This document shows, one piece after another, positions 31,863-43,519 of a stretch of DNA of 64,000 nucleotides; within the stretch, counting starts at the first letter, position 1, and each line of letters starts with the position of its first letter. Position numbers and translations under genes: made by a program. The stretch covers positions 15,030,758-15,094,757 of the forward strand of contig OZ022593.1 of the NCBI GenBank assembly GCA_963669155.1, given 5' to 3'. Below the pieces are notes generated by a model, which made no database searches, was not told where the DNA came from, and was given only the letters and a program-made list of their open reading frames with translations. Source of the DNA: Arbacia lixula (taxonomy: Eukaryota; Echinodermata; Echinoidea; Arbacioida; Arbaciidae).

Positions 31863-33334
31863 GTAACAGGGCTTGAATTACCCGGCCGGCAAGAAGCAAT
31901 TTGCTGCGATGCCCTCTCTACTTGCTGCGTCGCCCCTCTCAAAATTATGATACTTACGGCAACTAGTAGCCGTCCCCTTTTTCAGTTTGCCGTAATGCCC
32001 TTTTCTCATAAAGGTACGGAAACAACATTTTTTCGCACCAAACTAATAACAGCTTCGATTCACAAGCGCATCAGAGCAGTGTCGGTTCAGTTGCAATTCA
32101 CCATCAACGTTCAGCGTGATTGCAGCCGACTCGACTCGTGCATGCATGCTCGCACCGCAGTGAATGGGACTTTTTTTTTTGTAAACACGCTGCCATTCTA
32201 TTACCCGAACTCACTCCCTCATACCTTCGTCTGAATAGGCTATATACGTTACATACCCGAGTACAACTTCAGGGGGGTAAATGCAATGGGACAGTTTTCG
32301 TAAACAAATGCAATGGACATTCCATTATTGAACTCAATCCCTCGTATTATTGTGCCCTTCATGTCAACGTATGTACATCGAAGTAAAGTTTACAGCGGGG
32401 GGAAAGTTTCGATACAGGCTGTTACATTACACGCTATGTGCCATTGCAGCTACTTTCCATGTGCAATGTTTCGGCTCATTGATCTAGATTGTAAATGAAT
32501 ACGAGCGAATGATTTTGTTTCGTGTTTATCGATTTGCGTTTGAAGAAAAATAAATTGTTTGGCTTTATTCGAGGAAGCAAAAAAAATATTTGAAACATGA
32601 CAAAAAGGGCATTACGGCCAAATGAAAAAACAATCAAAACAAAACAAACAAAAAACCTTTTTCGTGGCTCTAACTTTGCGGAATTGGAAGGAGGGCATTC
32701 CGTCGATTGATTATTTTGAGGACTGCTGTTGATTTTGGAGGTTTCTTTTGGGGGAAAATAAATTACCTTTCTAGTGTACCCACGCACTTGATTTCACAAT
32801 TTATTAAGACGAAACTAATTACTGTACTTTAAATTTATCATTTCTTATACTTGTACCTTATTTGACTTGTTTTCTGTAATTTTAAAAATAAAAATCAATA
32901 ATTGCATTTTATTTCTTTGTACTTTATGTTTGCTCATTTTATTCTAATATTGCGGGACGGTATCATGTAGAACGATATTTATACAGGCTTAGATATTTGT
33001 CCATGCAACAGACCAAATGCACATGATTGATGAATAACTGGTTAAAATAAATATTTAAAAAAAAATTCAAGAGTGTATTTCTCTTTTTTCATTTATCTGT
33101 TCAAACAAACCGACATTGGCGCTGTGGGGCGGTAATCACCTATCAGTTTCTATAGTAGGCAGGCGCGCCGGACACTTCCAGGTTTAGGCACAATCCTGAA
33201 GGGGGCACAATTTTTTTGTGAAAGCTGAAATTATTTTGATATACTGACTTGAAAACAGAACATCTTAAAGGGGTACTCCGGTCTGTGAAAAATATGACTT
33301 GAACATATAAAGTAAAATCAGACAAACAAATCAT

Positions 33335-33640
33335 CTCTATCCCAACATTTCACACCTTTTGAGGATTCTGCTGGTTCTTCCAACGGCCACATCTCAAGTA
33401 GAGCGACAGTTTTCAACAATTAAGCGATGCCAGGGTGATTGGAGACTGAGCCTCAAGACAAGCACGATTGAAGACCTTCTGCGCATCATCACCGAGGGCC
33501 ACCCAGTAGAAGAGTTTTCTCCTGCTTCTTCAGTGCAGAGGTGGTTTAGTGCAAGAGGCGCCCCCACATGAAGCCCTACACGAAAAGAAAGCCTGCCCCT
33601 TCATCATCATCGTCACAAGAAGAAATGGATGTAGAATAAT
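33335..33640 (+). pseudogene. hAT C-terminal region, copy 2 (frameshift)
   Basis: It is the same as copy 1 through SSVQRWFS and then loses one base (agtgcaagaggc), ending in FSARGAPT-stop. The Lys/Pro/Ser tail is still visible in the other frame. Confidence 0.65.
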
Positions 33641-33659
33641 CAATTCAGTTCATCCTCAA

Positions 33660-34180
33660 CTTCAGACTGCTCTCTAGTCTACCATCAGCAGGCATCACAT
33701 GCGAGATGAACCAAGGGAAATGTGGTCAGCTGTTCTTACTCGCAAGGATGTACCTCACCTGTGAAAGAAAAAACAGATATTTCTTTCTTTGTCTCCAGGA
33801 GTAGAAGAAAACTGCAACCAAGTTCATCTTCCATACTTGATGTCAATGTCAGACTGCTCTCTAGTCTACCATCAGCTGCCTACTGTGTCTACATGTACCT
33901 GTGAAAGAAAAACCAGATATTTCTTTGTCTTCAGAAACAGGAGAAGAAAACTGCTACCAAGTTCATCTTCAACTTCAGACTGCTCTCTAGTCTAATATCA
34001 GCTGCCTACTATGCCTACATGTACCTGTCAAAGAAAACCAGATATTTCTTTCTTTGTCTTCAGAAACAAGAGAAGGAAGCTGCAGCTACCAAGGACATTT
34101 TCTGTTCCAGGTTCAACCAGTGCTTTCTCTCCATCAACAAAACAACTGAGCTCCAGTCAGAATATATCTATGAATAATGG
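33660..34180 (+). repeat. Tandem ~135-bp exon-like units, second array
   Basis: Three units as at 20.6-21.1 kb, with small differences (ccagatatttctttgtcttcag is shortened by four bases in the second unit). Confidence 0.6.
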
Positions 34181-34586
34181 TATCCCATGTCTTCTTTAAA
34201 AAATAGCAATTTTTCTTCTTCATTCAAGAATTGATTAAGAGGTGGTCTACACTAAACCAAAATGAGGTGAGTTCTTTCAAACCTCCATTTTGTATTCAAC
34301 TAATCTTGTGTTACCAGAAACAGGAGCCACCGTAGGTGTTCATCCACCATTGTTCATTGCTAATAATCCCTTTACTTAATTTTACTTGGTATTACCAAGG
34401 GTTTGGGAGCCCTTTCATATTTACAAAGGAGCCAAGTATTCTATTTTTGTTGTTGGCATTAATTCACTGACATAATCATTCATTAGGAGGGATCCTGTTT
34501 TTTAAGATTATCCTTTTGATTTTGATTTTGAACAGCCATCATATTTTAGAATTTACCTTTCTTTTTTTTTCATTGTTCTCTTTCAG

Positions 34587-34699
34587 AAATGGCAACAAGA
34601 AATGGAACAGGACGTACACCGAAGGCCGAGCCATGGTCCCAGGGCACATCCAACAAGCAGAACAAGGCCCTCTGCCCAGCGATTAGTCGTGTTTTGAAA
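34587..34699 (+). CDS. SGNH gene exon S1, copy 2 (intact, 37 aa)
   Basis: After the acceptor ctctttcag the exon starts with ATG (34589) and reads MATRNGTGRTPKAEPWSQGT, SNKQNKALCPAISRVLK before a donor (gaaa, gtgagc). It ends in phase 0, which fits the phase-0 start of S2 (TCCIFGDSQ) 607 bp downstream. The Cys and basic residues are conserved in copy 3. The partner S2 is broken. Confidence 0.55.
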
Positions 34700-35306
34700 G
34701 TGAGCATGCATCTTGAATTGTAATATATTTTATTATGAAAAATAATTATAGCGAGGGTATGGATGTTGTGTGCCAATAAACAGGAAAAAACCAAGTGTTT
34801 TACTTTCAATTCTTTATGTACAGTGTAAATGTACATTGACCTCCAAGTCCATTTAAGGGATTTCCCATGGTTGTCAATCTTATCTCCATAATTATATTGA
34901 ATAAACCAATTTGTAAGAATAGAATTGCCCCACCTTATATTCTACTTTTATTCTGGAAAAGGGGGGGGGGGGGGGTTAATTGCTGAAAAAAAACCTTCCA
35001 GACACTGAAGTTGAACAAAATATATACACTCATGTAATAACTGAATATAATTTTATTTCTTATTTAATGATGCATTGGGATCTTCTGAACATCTGCCTTT
35101 TCCAGTTTGCCCATTTTTCCTATCTTATGTATCATTCTATGAATACAAAAAGGACGAAATTGATTTTGATGCAACTTTGAAATGAATGTTATCAACAATT
35201 ATTCAATGAACTCAGCGCATTCTATTTCTTTTCTTTTTACGAGGAGGGGGGATTGGAGATGAATAGATTTCTTGCTGAAGTGTCGTTAATACTTTTTACT
35301 GTTTAG

Positions 35307-35572
35307 ACCTGCTGCATCTTCGGCGACTCCCAACAACGGGGGTTTGTGCAGGAGGCTGTCCCCCTGCCAAACCCCCCACGATGGCAATTCATTGTCAACT
35401 CCACCCCAGGAGGCACCTCTTCCACATCGAAGCAGAAATGTGTAGCTTCATCTTCCCTTGCCAACCCGAGCTCATTATCGTACAAGCGGGGGCGAATGAC
35501 CTATGCCATCCAGTTGGGGAAGCTCAGAAGGACTTCTGCCACCTCCTCGACACAGCTAAGAAAATCTCTAAG
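35307..35572 (+). pseudogene. SGNH gene exon S2, copy 2 (1-base deletion)
   Basis: It reads TCCIFGDSQQRGFVQEAVPL and IVNSTPGGTSS, then loses one base (tcttccacatcg). The frame is restored only in another register (PELIIVQAGANDLCHPVGE). Acceptor and donor are intact (gtttag; tctaag, gtgttt). Confidence 0.7.
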
Positions 35573-35929
35573 GTGTTTTATTTTATTTTATTCATTCTTT
35601 GTAAAAACAAACAAACAAGATACAACATATTTTATTCAGTCCAAAAACATACAAACAATATCAAACAAACAAACAAACAAGACAGTGGTACCTGTGGTGC
35701 CATCAAGTTGGCGAAGAGACTCCAGATTTTTTTTTTATTAGGTGAGTAATTTTTGTTTATCATTCTCCCCCTTTTCCACTCTAAAATGTAACCACCTCAA
35801 ATGAAGAATAACACTCAGTCAATTCAGTATTCAGAAAAAAAAATCAACTTGTTTGGAATATTAGGCAAAGCATTTTCTATGGAATATAATTGATTGGACA
35901 GATGGGCCACCACAAGAAAGACACCCAGT

Positions 35930-36317
35930 GTGTGTTGTAAAAACTAAAAAAGCTCCACGGTTTCTTCACCATGTGAACATCCCACCTCTGGGGACGGCAA
36001 AGTAAGCTCAGGAGATGGGAGAACAGAACAGGAGGAGACGTTAGTGATGACCTGTCTGTGCTGTCGTGCTTCGAGGTGCAGTTTGAGCAGTATTAAGGGC
36101 AGACTTTCAAGTGGCTGGTGGAGAATGCCCCGAGATACTGCGCCTACATTGTCTGTCAGCTGGACAAGGAGACCGAGAGCTCTTCCAGTCTCTCGGTCAA
36201 CAAGTCCGGACTGAAGAAGTACCTGAGGAGATTCTACCAAGGAAGAGATGCTGTGGAGATGAAGCGTAAAAAGCAGCAACAGAGGAAACGGCAGACAGGT
36301 GGTGAAGGAGAACTAAG
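35930..36317 (+). pseudogene. F block copy 5, TAA at 36094-36096
   Basis: It carries the shared TAA plus a deletion that removes the VTF.PP residues before the donor (ggtgaaggagaactaag, gtatat). Confidence 0.7.
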
Positions 36318-36381
36318 GTATATTTCTTCCAATGTTAACAAACTACTAATGAGTACAAATGTTCGTATCAACCCGCATCAC

Positions 36382-36985
36382 AGGAGATCCAAAGCTGAAG
36401 AACGGACAACACTAGAAGAACGGGGTTTCAGTGCCCAGACCCAACCTAACAGCAACCGAACCCTTACAATAAACAGAAGGGAGTGACTCTCCAATCAAAA
36501 TGAAGTCATCAACGACATGATTGTCAGATTGTACAAATATTGACCAACTTGTTTATTTTACTTTTTTCATAATCTTCATTTTCTTCTACAGCACCAACTC
36601 AAGACTGGGATCAACAACTTGAACTTCTCCAAGAGATACAAGAGATACAAGGTATTTCATTCAGTACGAAAACATACATACATACATCACTACTGGTCTG
36701 AAATGGTCATTCTCATCTGATTTGTGAAAATCTAAGAAAATCACTGATATATTTCGTTTCAATTTATTTCTTCTTTGTAGATTTTAGATAATAACGAGCA
36801 TGGATCTTTGGGGGAGACAGCCCCATTTGTTCAGCCAAAAGTGCTGTTACATTGAATATGCATCTACAGCTGGTAGAAATCAACCCACAGACCCTTATCA
36901 AATGACAATTCCCCTTTTACAGAATTTGAAATATCCAAAATGCCAAGAGAAGGCTTTGACAAAATTATTTTGTACATTTCTTTTC
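36382..36985 (+). pseudogene. Linker and intermediate exon remnants after F block 5
   Basis: Same order as at 6.46 and 23.35 kb, no 57-bp repeats. The third piece reads GSLGETAPFVQPKVL in one frame. Confidence 0.4.
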
Positions 36986-37099
36986 ATTCTTTTATTACCA
37001 GGGAGCTTATTGGCCTAAAATGCCTTTTACATCAAACCAACTGGGAGCTACTGGCATTGGTCTTAATTTTGCACAACCATTTTTCCTCTTCCTATGAAG

Positions 37100-37370
37100 G
37101 AAGAGTTTACAGGTCAAAAGAACATCTTGGGCTACAACAGAATGGAGGCTTTGGCACAGAACCTCTTAAAGTTCAGAGAGGATGGCAGCGTTACCAGCAG
37201 GAGGCTAGCCAAGAAATAGTCAAACTGTGGAGTAAGTTTGACACCTATGACAGGACCATCAAATGCCTGCCTCATAACCGGGAAAAGCTGACAAAAGGAA
37301 GGTTCAAATCAACCGAATCATCAGTCATACAAGGCGAACAAAGCGTCATGTATCCACATCTAGTTGCAGG
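37100..37370 (+). pseudogene. W block copy 9
   Basis: It has QEIVKLWSKFDTYDRTIKC because the usual TAG is aatag in ccaagaaatagtc; the first frame still ends there. The acceptor is cctatgaag. Confidence 0.5.
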
Positions 37371-37566
37371 AAAATCTGGAGTTTTCATTTTTTGTTTGGC
37401 AGTACTTAAATAATCCATGGGTTATTTTAAATGTTATTTCATTCATTCTACAATTTCTTCAAGAAGTACTCTTTTTAATTTTCAGATTTCCTTAATTTAT
37501 GTTTCTTCATTCGTTCATCTTTCCACAACTATTTCCATGTTCTGACGATGTTTCCTAGGCAGCAAT

Positions 37567-37793
37567 GTCCTGCCTCTTGGCCAGATGCAAACAGAATCAT
37601 GAAATGCATCATCAAGAAGCTCAGCGCACCACATTCCTGACAAGAGACAGCAGGGAAGAATCGTCTTGAGATGTCTAGCTCTCATTATACATGCCTCAGA
37701 GAACATCCGATGCAAGATCATCGCATGTGCACGTTACAGCAAATACGCATCTACAGCTGGTAGAGATCAACCCACGGACCTTTATTGGGTAAT
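37567..37793 (+). pseudogene. Q block copy 9
   Basis: It lacks several bases (cctgacaagag, gtgcacgttacag) and ends LQLVEINPRTFIG. It switches at about 37,812 to the Harbinger flank, at the same base as copy 2, so the two Harbinger copies share one integration site and were duplicated with it. Confidence 0.5.
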
Positions 37794-38109
37794 TTCCCCT
37801 TTTTCCAGAAGTACCGGTATCCGCCCCTAGCTTGGCTTTTCTCCCCCCAACATTACGATGGAAGGGTTGAATTTCCAAATCCAGACGATCACACAACAGA
37901 GAAGAAATTGAGAGGCTGCTCGGCGAAGTTTATTTTTTTTATTACATTTTGCGCAGGAATAAGCAGCTGCTGCTTATGGTAGCTCTCTTTGCCACTTCTG
38001 AGTTTATTTTTGAAATGTTGATTTAATCACATGTATTGTACGTTGTTTTTCCACAATTTGTGTAGTTAATATCTAAAGTAAGAGTCGCGTTTATTTAACT
38101 TTTGGACAG

Positions 38110-38641
38110 GATGACCGAACATACTTTCAATTATATTTTGAGAGATATCCGCCCAAGAATTGCCAAGATGGATACAAGATTCCGGAAGGCAATACCTCCT
38201 GATCAGCGACTGGCCATCACTCTCTGGAGGCTTGCAACAAACATTGAATACCGCACTCTGGCCGGGCTATTCGGCGTTGGAAAATCAACGGTCGGCTTTA
38301 TCGTCATCGACACAGTGCAGGCGATCATTAAAGCATTTCAGGAGCAAATGATTTTTGGCCAGTTTATAGACGTTAATGTTGGCTGGCCTGGTAGTGTACA
38401 TGATGCACGTATGTTTTGTAACTCGACAATTTTCCAATGTTTGGAGGACAACACTTTGTTTCCTGCGCAAACAATGCGCATTGGACAATGTGACGTCCAT
38501 ATTTTAATCCTAGGTGATCCTGCGTACTCTCTTCTCCCCAATGTAATGAAGCCCTTCAGTGAAAACGGCAGACTGACGCCTCAGCAGGTTGTCTTCAACA
38601 ACTGGTTGAGCAGTTGTCGAATTGTTGTTGAGGATGCGTTT
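38110..38641 (+). pseudogene. PIF/Harbinger transposase copy 2, in-frame internal deletion
   Basis: It has the same acceptor and exon 1 as the copy at 8.19 kb. At about 38,352 the sequence jumps from exon 1 (QEQMI) to GQFIDVNVGWPGSVHDARMF of exon 2, which removes about 518 bp: the exon 1 end, the intron, the first catalytic Asp and the region with the extra T. The result is one open frame of about 180 transposase codons. The second Asp (LGDPAYSLLP) is kept and VVEDAF replaces VVEHAF. The 3' end is cut at 38,641 and joined to repeat R. It cannot be catalytic without the first Asp. Confidence 0.9.
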
Positions 38642-38824
38642 GTACTCATGCACCATAACCACCCCCGAAACGATGTAGTGCGCATTAGGCCTAGACTTCT
38701 CAACATATAGCCCTGCACTACAAGTGTTTTGACCAATCAGCACAAGACAAGTTCGACCAATCAGGCTGAAGGAAACTACAGACACAATGAAAAACAGTGC
38801 ATACCTCATACCCTTATACTATTT
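38642..38824. repeat. Repeat R, 3' part, joined to the Harbinger fragment
   Basis: It starts gtactcatgcaccataacc, the second half of R, and leads to the third hAT-region copy. The junction shares only gcgtt/cgtt with its parents. Confidence 0.75.
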
Positions 38825-40339
38825 GTGCTTATAATTATCATGCGGGCAAGCGTGCGAGACCCTTCGCATTCCCGAGAGGGGCGAGCGAGAAGCAGAATAT
38901 GACGTGGTCTCAGGGTGTAGACAAAAACAGGAAGGTAACAGGGCTTGAATTACCCGGCCGGCAAGAAGCAATTTGCTGCGATGCCCTCTCTACTTGCTGC
39001 GTCGCCCCTCTCAAAATTATGATACTTACGGCAACTTGCAGCCGTCCCCTTTTTCAGTTTGCCGTAATGCCCTTTTCTCCTAAAGGTACGGAAACAACAT
39101 TTTTTCGCACCAAACTAATAACAGCTTCGATTCACAAGCGCATCAGAGCAGTGTCGGTTCAGTTGCAATTCACCATCAACGTTCAGCGTGATTGCAGCCG
39201 ACTCGACTCGTGCATGCATGCTCGCACCGCAGTGAATGGGACTTTTTTTTTTGTAAACACGCTGCCATTCTATTACCCGAACTCACTCCCTCATACCTTC
39301 GTCTGAATAGGCTATATACGTTACATACCCGAGTACAACTTCAGGGGGGTAAATGCGATGGGACAGTTTTCGTAAACAAATGCAATGGACATTCCATTTA
39401 TTGAACTCAATCCCTTGTATTATTGAGCCCTTCATGTCAACGTATGTACATCGAAGTAAAGTTTACAGCGGGGGGAAAGTTTCGATACAGGCTGTTACAT
39501 TACACGCAATGTGCCATTGCGGCTATTTTCCATGTGCGATGTTTCGGCTCATTGATCTAGATTGTAAATGAATGCGAGCGAATGATTTTGTTTCGTGTTT
39601 ATCGATTTGCGTTTGAAGAAAAATAAATTGTCTGGCTTTATTCGAGGAAGCAAAAAAAATATTTGAAACATGACAAAAAGGGCATTACGGCCAAATGAAA
39701 AAACAATCAAAACAAAACAAACAAAAAACCTTTTTCGTGGCTCTAACTTTGCGGAATTGGAAGGAGGGCATTCCGTCGATTGATTATTTTGAGGACTGCT
39801 GTTGATTTTGGAGGTTTCTTTGGGGGGAAAATAAATTACCTTTCTAGTGTACCCACGCACTTGATTTCACAATTTATCAAGACGAAACTAATTACTGTAC
39901 TTTAAATTTATCATTTCTTATACTTGTACCTTATTTGACTTGTTTTCTGTATTTTTAAAAATAAAAATCAATAATTGCATTTTATTTCTTTGTACTTTAT
40001 GTTTGCTCATTTTATTCTAACATTGCGGGACGGTATCATGTAGAACGATATTTATACAGGCTTAGATACTTGTCCATGCAACAGACCAAATGCACATGAT
40101 TAATGGACAACTGGTTAAAATAAATATTTAAAAAAAAAATCAAGAGTGTATTTCTCTTTTTTCATTTATCCGTTCAAACAAACCGACATTGGCGCTGTGG
40201 AAATTATTTTGATATACTGTCTTGAAAACAGAACATCTTAAAGGGGTACTCCGGTCTGTAAAAAATATGACTTGAACAGATAAAGTAAAATCAGACAAAC
40301 AAATCATCTCTATCCCAACATTTCACACCTTTTGAGGAT
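38825..40339. repeat. hAT-region repeat, third copy (5' and middle part)
   Basis: It matches 18,690-20,290 and 31,757-33,350. The ATG exon here reads atgcgggc, one G short, so it is frameshifted. About 80 bp around 40,200 are missing (gcgctgtgg joins aaattattttg). Confidence 0.8.
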
Positions 40340-40609
40340 TTTGCTGGTTCTTCCAACGGCCACATCTCAAGTAGAGCGACAGTTTTCAACAATTAAGCGA
40401 TGCCAGGGTGATTGCTGAGCCTCAAGACAAGCACGATTGAAGACCTTCTGCGCATCATCACCGAGGGCCACCCAGTAGAAGAGTTTTCTCCAGCTTCTTC
40501 AGTGGAGAGGTGGTTTAGTGACAAGAGGCGCCCCCACACGAAGCCCTACGGGAAAAGAAAGCCTGCCCCTTCATCATCATCGTCAGAAGAAGAAATGGAT
40601 GTAGAATAA
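40340..40609 (+). pseudogene. hAT C-terminal region, copy 3 (4-base deletion)
   Basis: LRILLVLPTATSQVERQFST is present, then gattgctgagc replaces gattggagactgagc, which shifts the frame after RCQGD. The tail is otherwise intact to DVE-stop. Confidence 0.65.
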
Positions 40610-40625
40610 TCAATTCAGTTCATCC

Positions 40626-41150
40626 TCAACTTCAGACTGCTCTCTAGTCTACCATCAGCAGGCATCACATGCGAGATGAACCAAGGGAAATGTGGTCAGC
40701 TGTTCTTACTCGCAAGGATGTACCTCACCTGTGAAAGAAAAAACAGATATTTCTTTCTTTGTCTCCAGGAGTAGAAGAAAACTGCAACCAAGTTCATCTT
40801 CCATACTTGATGTCAATGTCAGACTGCTCTCTAGTCTACCATCAGCTGCCTACTATGTCTACATGTACCTGTGAAAGAAAAACCAGATATTTCTTTGTCT
40901 TCAGAAACAGGAGAAGAAAACTGCTACCAAGTTCATCTTCAACTTCAGACTGCTCTCTAGTCTAATATCAGCTGCCTACTATGTCTACATGTACCTGTCA
41001 AAGAAAACCAGCTCTTTCTTTCTTTGTCTTCAGAAACAAGAGAAGGAAGCTGCAGCTACCAAGGACATTTTCTGTTCCAGGTTCAACCAGTGGTTTCTCT
41101 CCATCAACAAAACAACTGAGCTCCAGTCAGAATATATCTATGAATAATGG
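40626..41150 (+). repeat. Tandem ~135-bp exon-like units, third array
   Basis: Three units aligned with the first two arrays. The last contains ccagctctttctttctttg in place of cagatatttc. Confidence 0.6.
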
Positions 41151-41377
41151 TATCCCATGTCTTCTTTAAAAAATAGCAATTTTTCTTCTTCATTCAAGAA
41201 TTTATTAAGAGGTGGTCTACACTAAACCAAAATGAGGTGAGTTCTTTCAAACTGTAAGAGGGCTCACCTCCATTTTGTATTCGACTAATCTTGTGTTACC
41301 AGAAACAGGAGCCACCGTAGGTGTTCATCCACCATTGTTCATTGCTAATAATCCCTTTACTTAATTTTACTTGGTAA

Positions 41378-41947
41378 TAGCGTGCTTTCGATCTGCGACG
41401 GGAGACGTTCGGTACGGGGAAGTCAACAGACCGTGGCGGTACTAGAGCTACGTTCCCGTCCCGCCCAAAAGCCCTTTCGATCGACGGGTACGGGGCCTTA
41501 CGTACGGTTACGTCAGAGTAGTGCGACTACCCTCAACGTTCAATCAAATATAGTGTAAACATCAACATGGCGAACTTACACAGAGCGCAGGAGGCGATTG
41601 TCGCTGCCTATGTTTGTGACATCCTAGACGAAACCGAATGCTTACTACTTCATGACATGTACACCTCTACTAATACTGATTTTCAGTATGGAAATGAACG
41701 CTATCGTTTCGACACTCTACTTGGATAACACGTGTGGTGGATGCTAGCGCGGCATGTATTATTCTTTACATTCAATCGCACGTAAATCGTCGCTCTGCGT
41801 TGCAGGTTGGACCGGACGCTATTTTGCTCGATGACCGTCTCAGATTTCGCAGTACGGAGAAATTTCAGGAGGTCGCGCATGCGCAGATCGATTTTCGGCT
41901 CAAGCTACCGTACCGAACGTCCTCCGTCGCAGATCGAAAGCACGCTA
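41378..41947 (+). mobile_element. 570-bp TIR element carrying a Harbinger-type first exon
   Basis: It interrupts ttggtattaccaaggg, which is continuous at 21.35 and 34.39 kb. The ends TAGCGTGCTTTCGATCTGCG (41378-41397) and the same string on the other strand (41947-41928) form TIRs of about 40 bp with one small mismatch block. Flanks read gta-a before and tta after, compatible with a short TA or TWA duplication. The interior is CpG-rich and has an ATG exon at 41,567. Confidence 0.8.
41567..41728 (+). pseudogene. N-terminal exon of a PIF/Harbinger transposase inside the TIR element (53 aa)
   Basis: The ATG in acATGG context reads MANLHRAQEAIVAAYVCDIL, then ETECLLLHDMYTSTNTDF and YRFDTLLG-stop. 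The stretch LLLxDxYTSxNxDFxY is typical of the first exon of HARBI1-like transposases (from memory). The frame is too short to be a transposase, so the element is non-autonomous. Confidence 0.55.
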
Positions 41948-42149
41948 TTACCAAGGGTTTGGGAGCCCTTTCATATTTACAAAGGAGCTAAGTATTCTAT
42001 TTTTGTTGTTGGCATTAATTCACTGACATAATCATTCATTAGGAGGGATCCTGTTTTTTAAGATTATCCTTTTGATTTTGATTTTGATTTTGAACAGCCA
42101 TCATATTTTAGAATTTACCTTTCTTTTTTTTTTCATTGTTCTCTTTCAG

Positions 42150-42262
42150 AAATGGAAACAAGAAATGGAACAGGACGTACACAGAGGGCCGAGCCATGGT
42201 CCCAGGGCACATCCAACAAGCAGAACAAGGCCCTCTGCCCAGCGATTAGTCGTGTTTTGAAA
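42150..42262 (+). CDS. SGNH gene exon S1, copy 3 (intact, 37 aa)
   Basis: METRNGTGRTQRAEPWSQGT and the same end as copy 2 through RVLK, then donor gtgagc. Two codons differ from copy 2 in the first twelve. Its S2 partner at 42,868 has the right length but a stop codon. Confidence 0.55.
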
Positions 42263-42867
42263 GTGAGCATGCATCTTGAATTGTAATTTATTTTATGATG
42301 AAAAATAATTATAGCGAGGGTATGGATAATGTGTGCCAATAAACAGGAAAAAACCAAGTGTTTTACTTTCAATTCTTTATGTACAGTGTAAATGTACATT
42401 GACCTCCAAGTCCATTTAAGGGATTTCCCATGGTTGTCAATCTTATCTCCATAATTATATTGAATAAACCAATTTGTAAGAATAGAATTGCCCCACCTTA
42501 TATTCTACTTTTATTCTGGAAAAGGGGGGGGGGGTTTAATTGCTAAAAAAAAACCTTCCAGATACTGAAGTTGAACAAAATATATACACTCATGTAATAA
42601 CTGAATATAATTTTATTTGTTTCTTATTCAATGATGCATTGGGATCTTCTGAACATCTGCCTTTTCCAGTTTGCCCATTTTTCCTATCTTTTGTATCATT
42701 CCATAAATACAAAAAGGACGAAATTGATTTTGATGCAACTTTGAAATGAATGTTATCAACAATTATTCAATGAACTCAGCGCATTCTATTTCTTTTCTTT
42801 TTACGAGGAGGGGCGACTGGAGATGACGAGATTTCTTGCTGAATTGTTTATACATTTTTCTGTTTAG

Positions 42868-43134
42868 ACCTGCTGCATCTTCAGCGACTCCTAACTGCGG
42901 GGGTTTGTGCAGGAGGCTATCCCCCTGCCAAACCCCCCACGATGGCAATTCATCGTCAACTCCACCCCAGGAGGCACCTCTTCACACATCGAAGCAGAAA
43001 TGTGTAGCTTCATCTTCCCTTGCCGCCCCGAGCTCATCATCGTAGAAGCGGGGGCGAATGACCTACGCCGTCAAGTCGGGGAAGCTCAGAAGGACTTCTG
43101 CCACCTCCTCGACACAGCTAAGAAAATCTCTAAT
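42868..43134 (+). pseudogene. SGNH gene exon S2, copy 3 (full length, stop codon at GDSQ)
   Basis: The exon is 267 bases (89 codons) with intact acceptor (ctgtttag). Two changes hit block I: GGC to AGC (GDSQ to SDS) and CAA to TAA directly after the Ser. The rest is open: LRGFVQEAIPLPNPPRWQF, NSTPGGTSSHIEAEMCSF, RPELIIVEAGANDLRRQVGE and FCHLLDTAKKISN. It gives the reference length for the family in this window. Confidence 0.7.
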
Positions 43135-43519
43135 GTGTGTTATTTTATTTTATTCATTCTTTGTAAAAAAAAACAAACAAACAAGATATGAGATACAACA
43201 TATTTTATTCAGTCCAAGAACATACAAACAATATCAAACAAACAAGACAGGTACAGTGGTACCTGTGGTGCCAACAAGTTGGCGGAGACTCCAGATTTTT
43301 TTTCTATTAGGTGAGTAATTTTTGTTTATCGTTCTCCCCCTTTTGCACTCTAAAATGTAACCACCTCAAATGAAGAATAACAATCGGTCAAATCAGTATT
43401 CAGAAAAAAAATCAACTTGTATGGAATATTAGGCAAAGCATTTTCTATGGAATATAATTGATTGGACAGATGGGCCACCACAAGAAAGACACCCAGTGTG
43501 GGTTGTAAAAACTAAAGAA

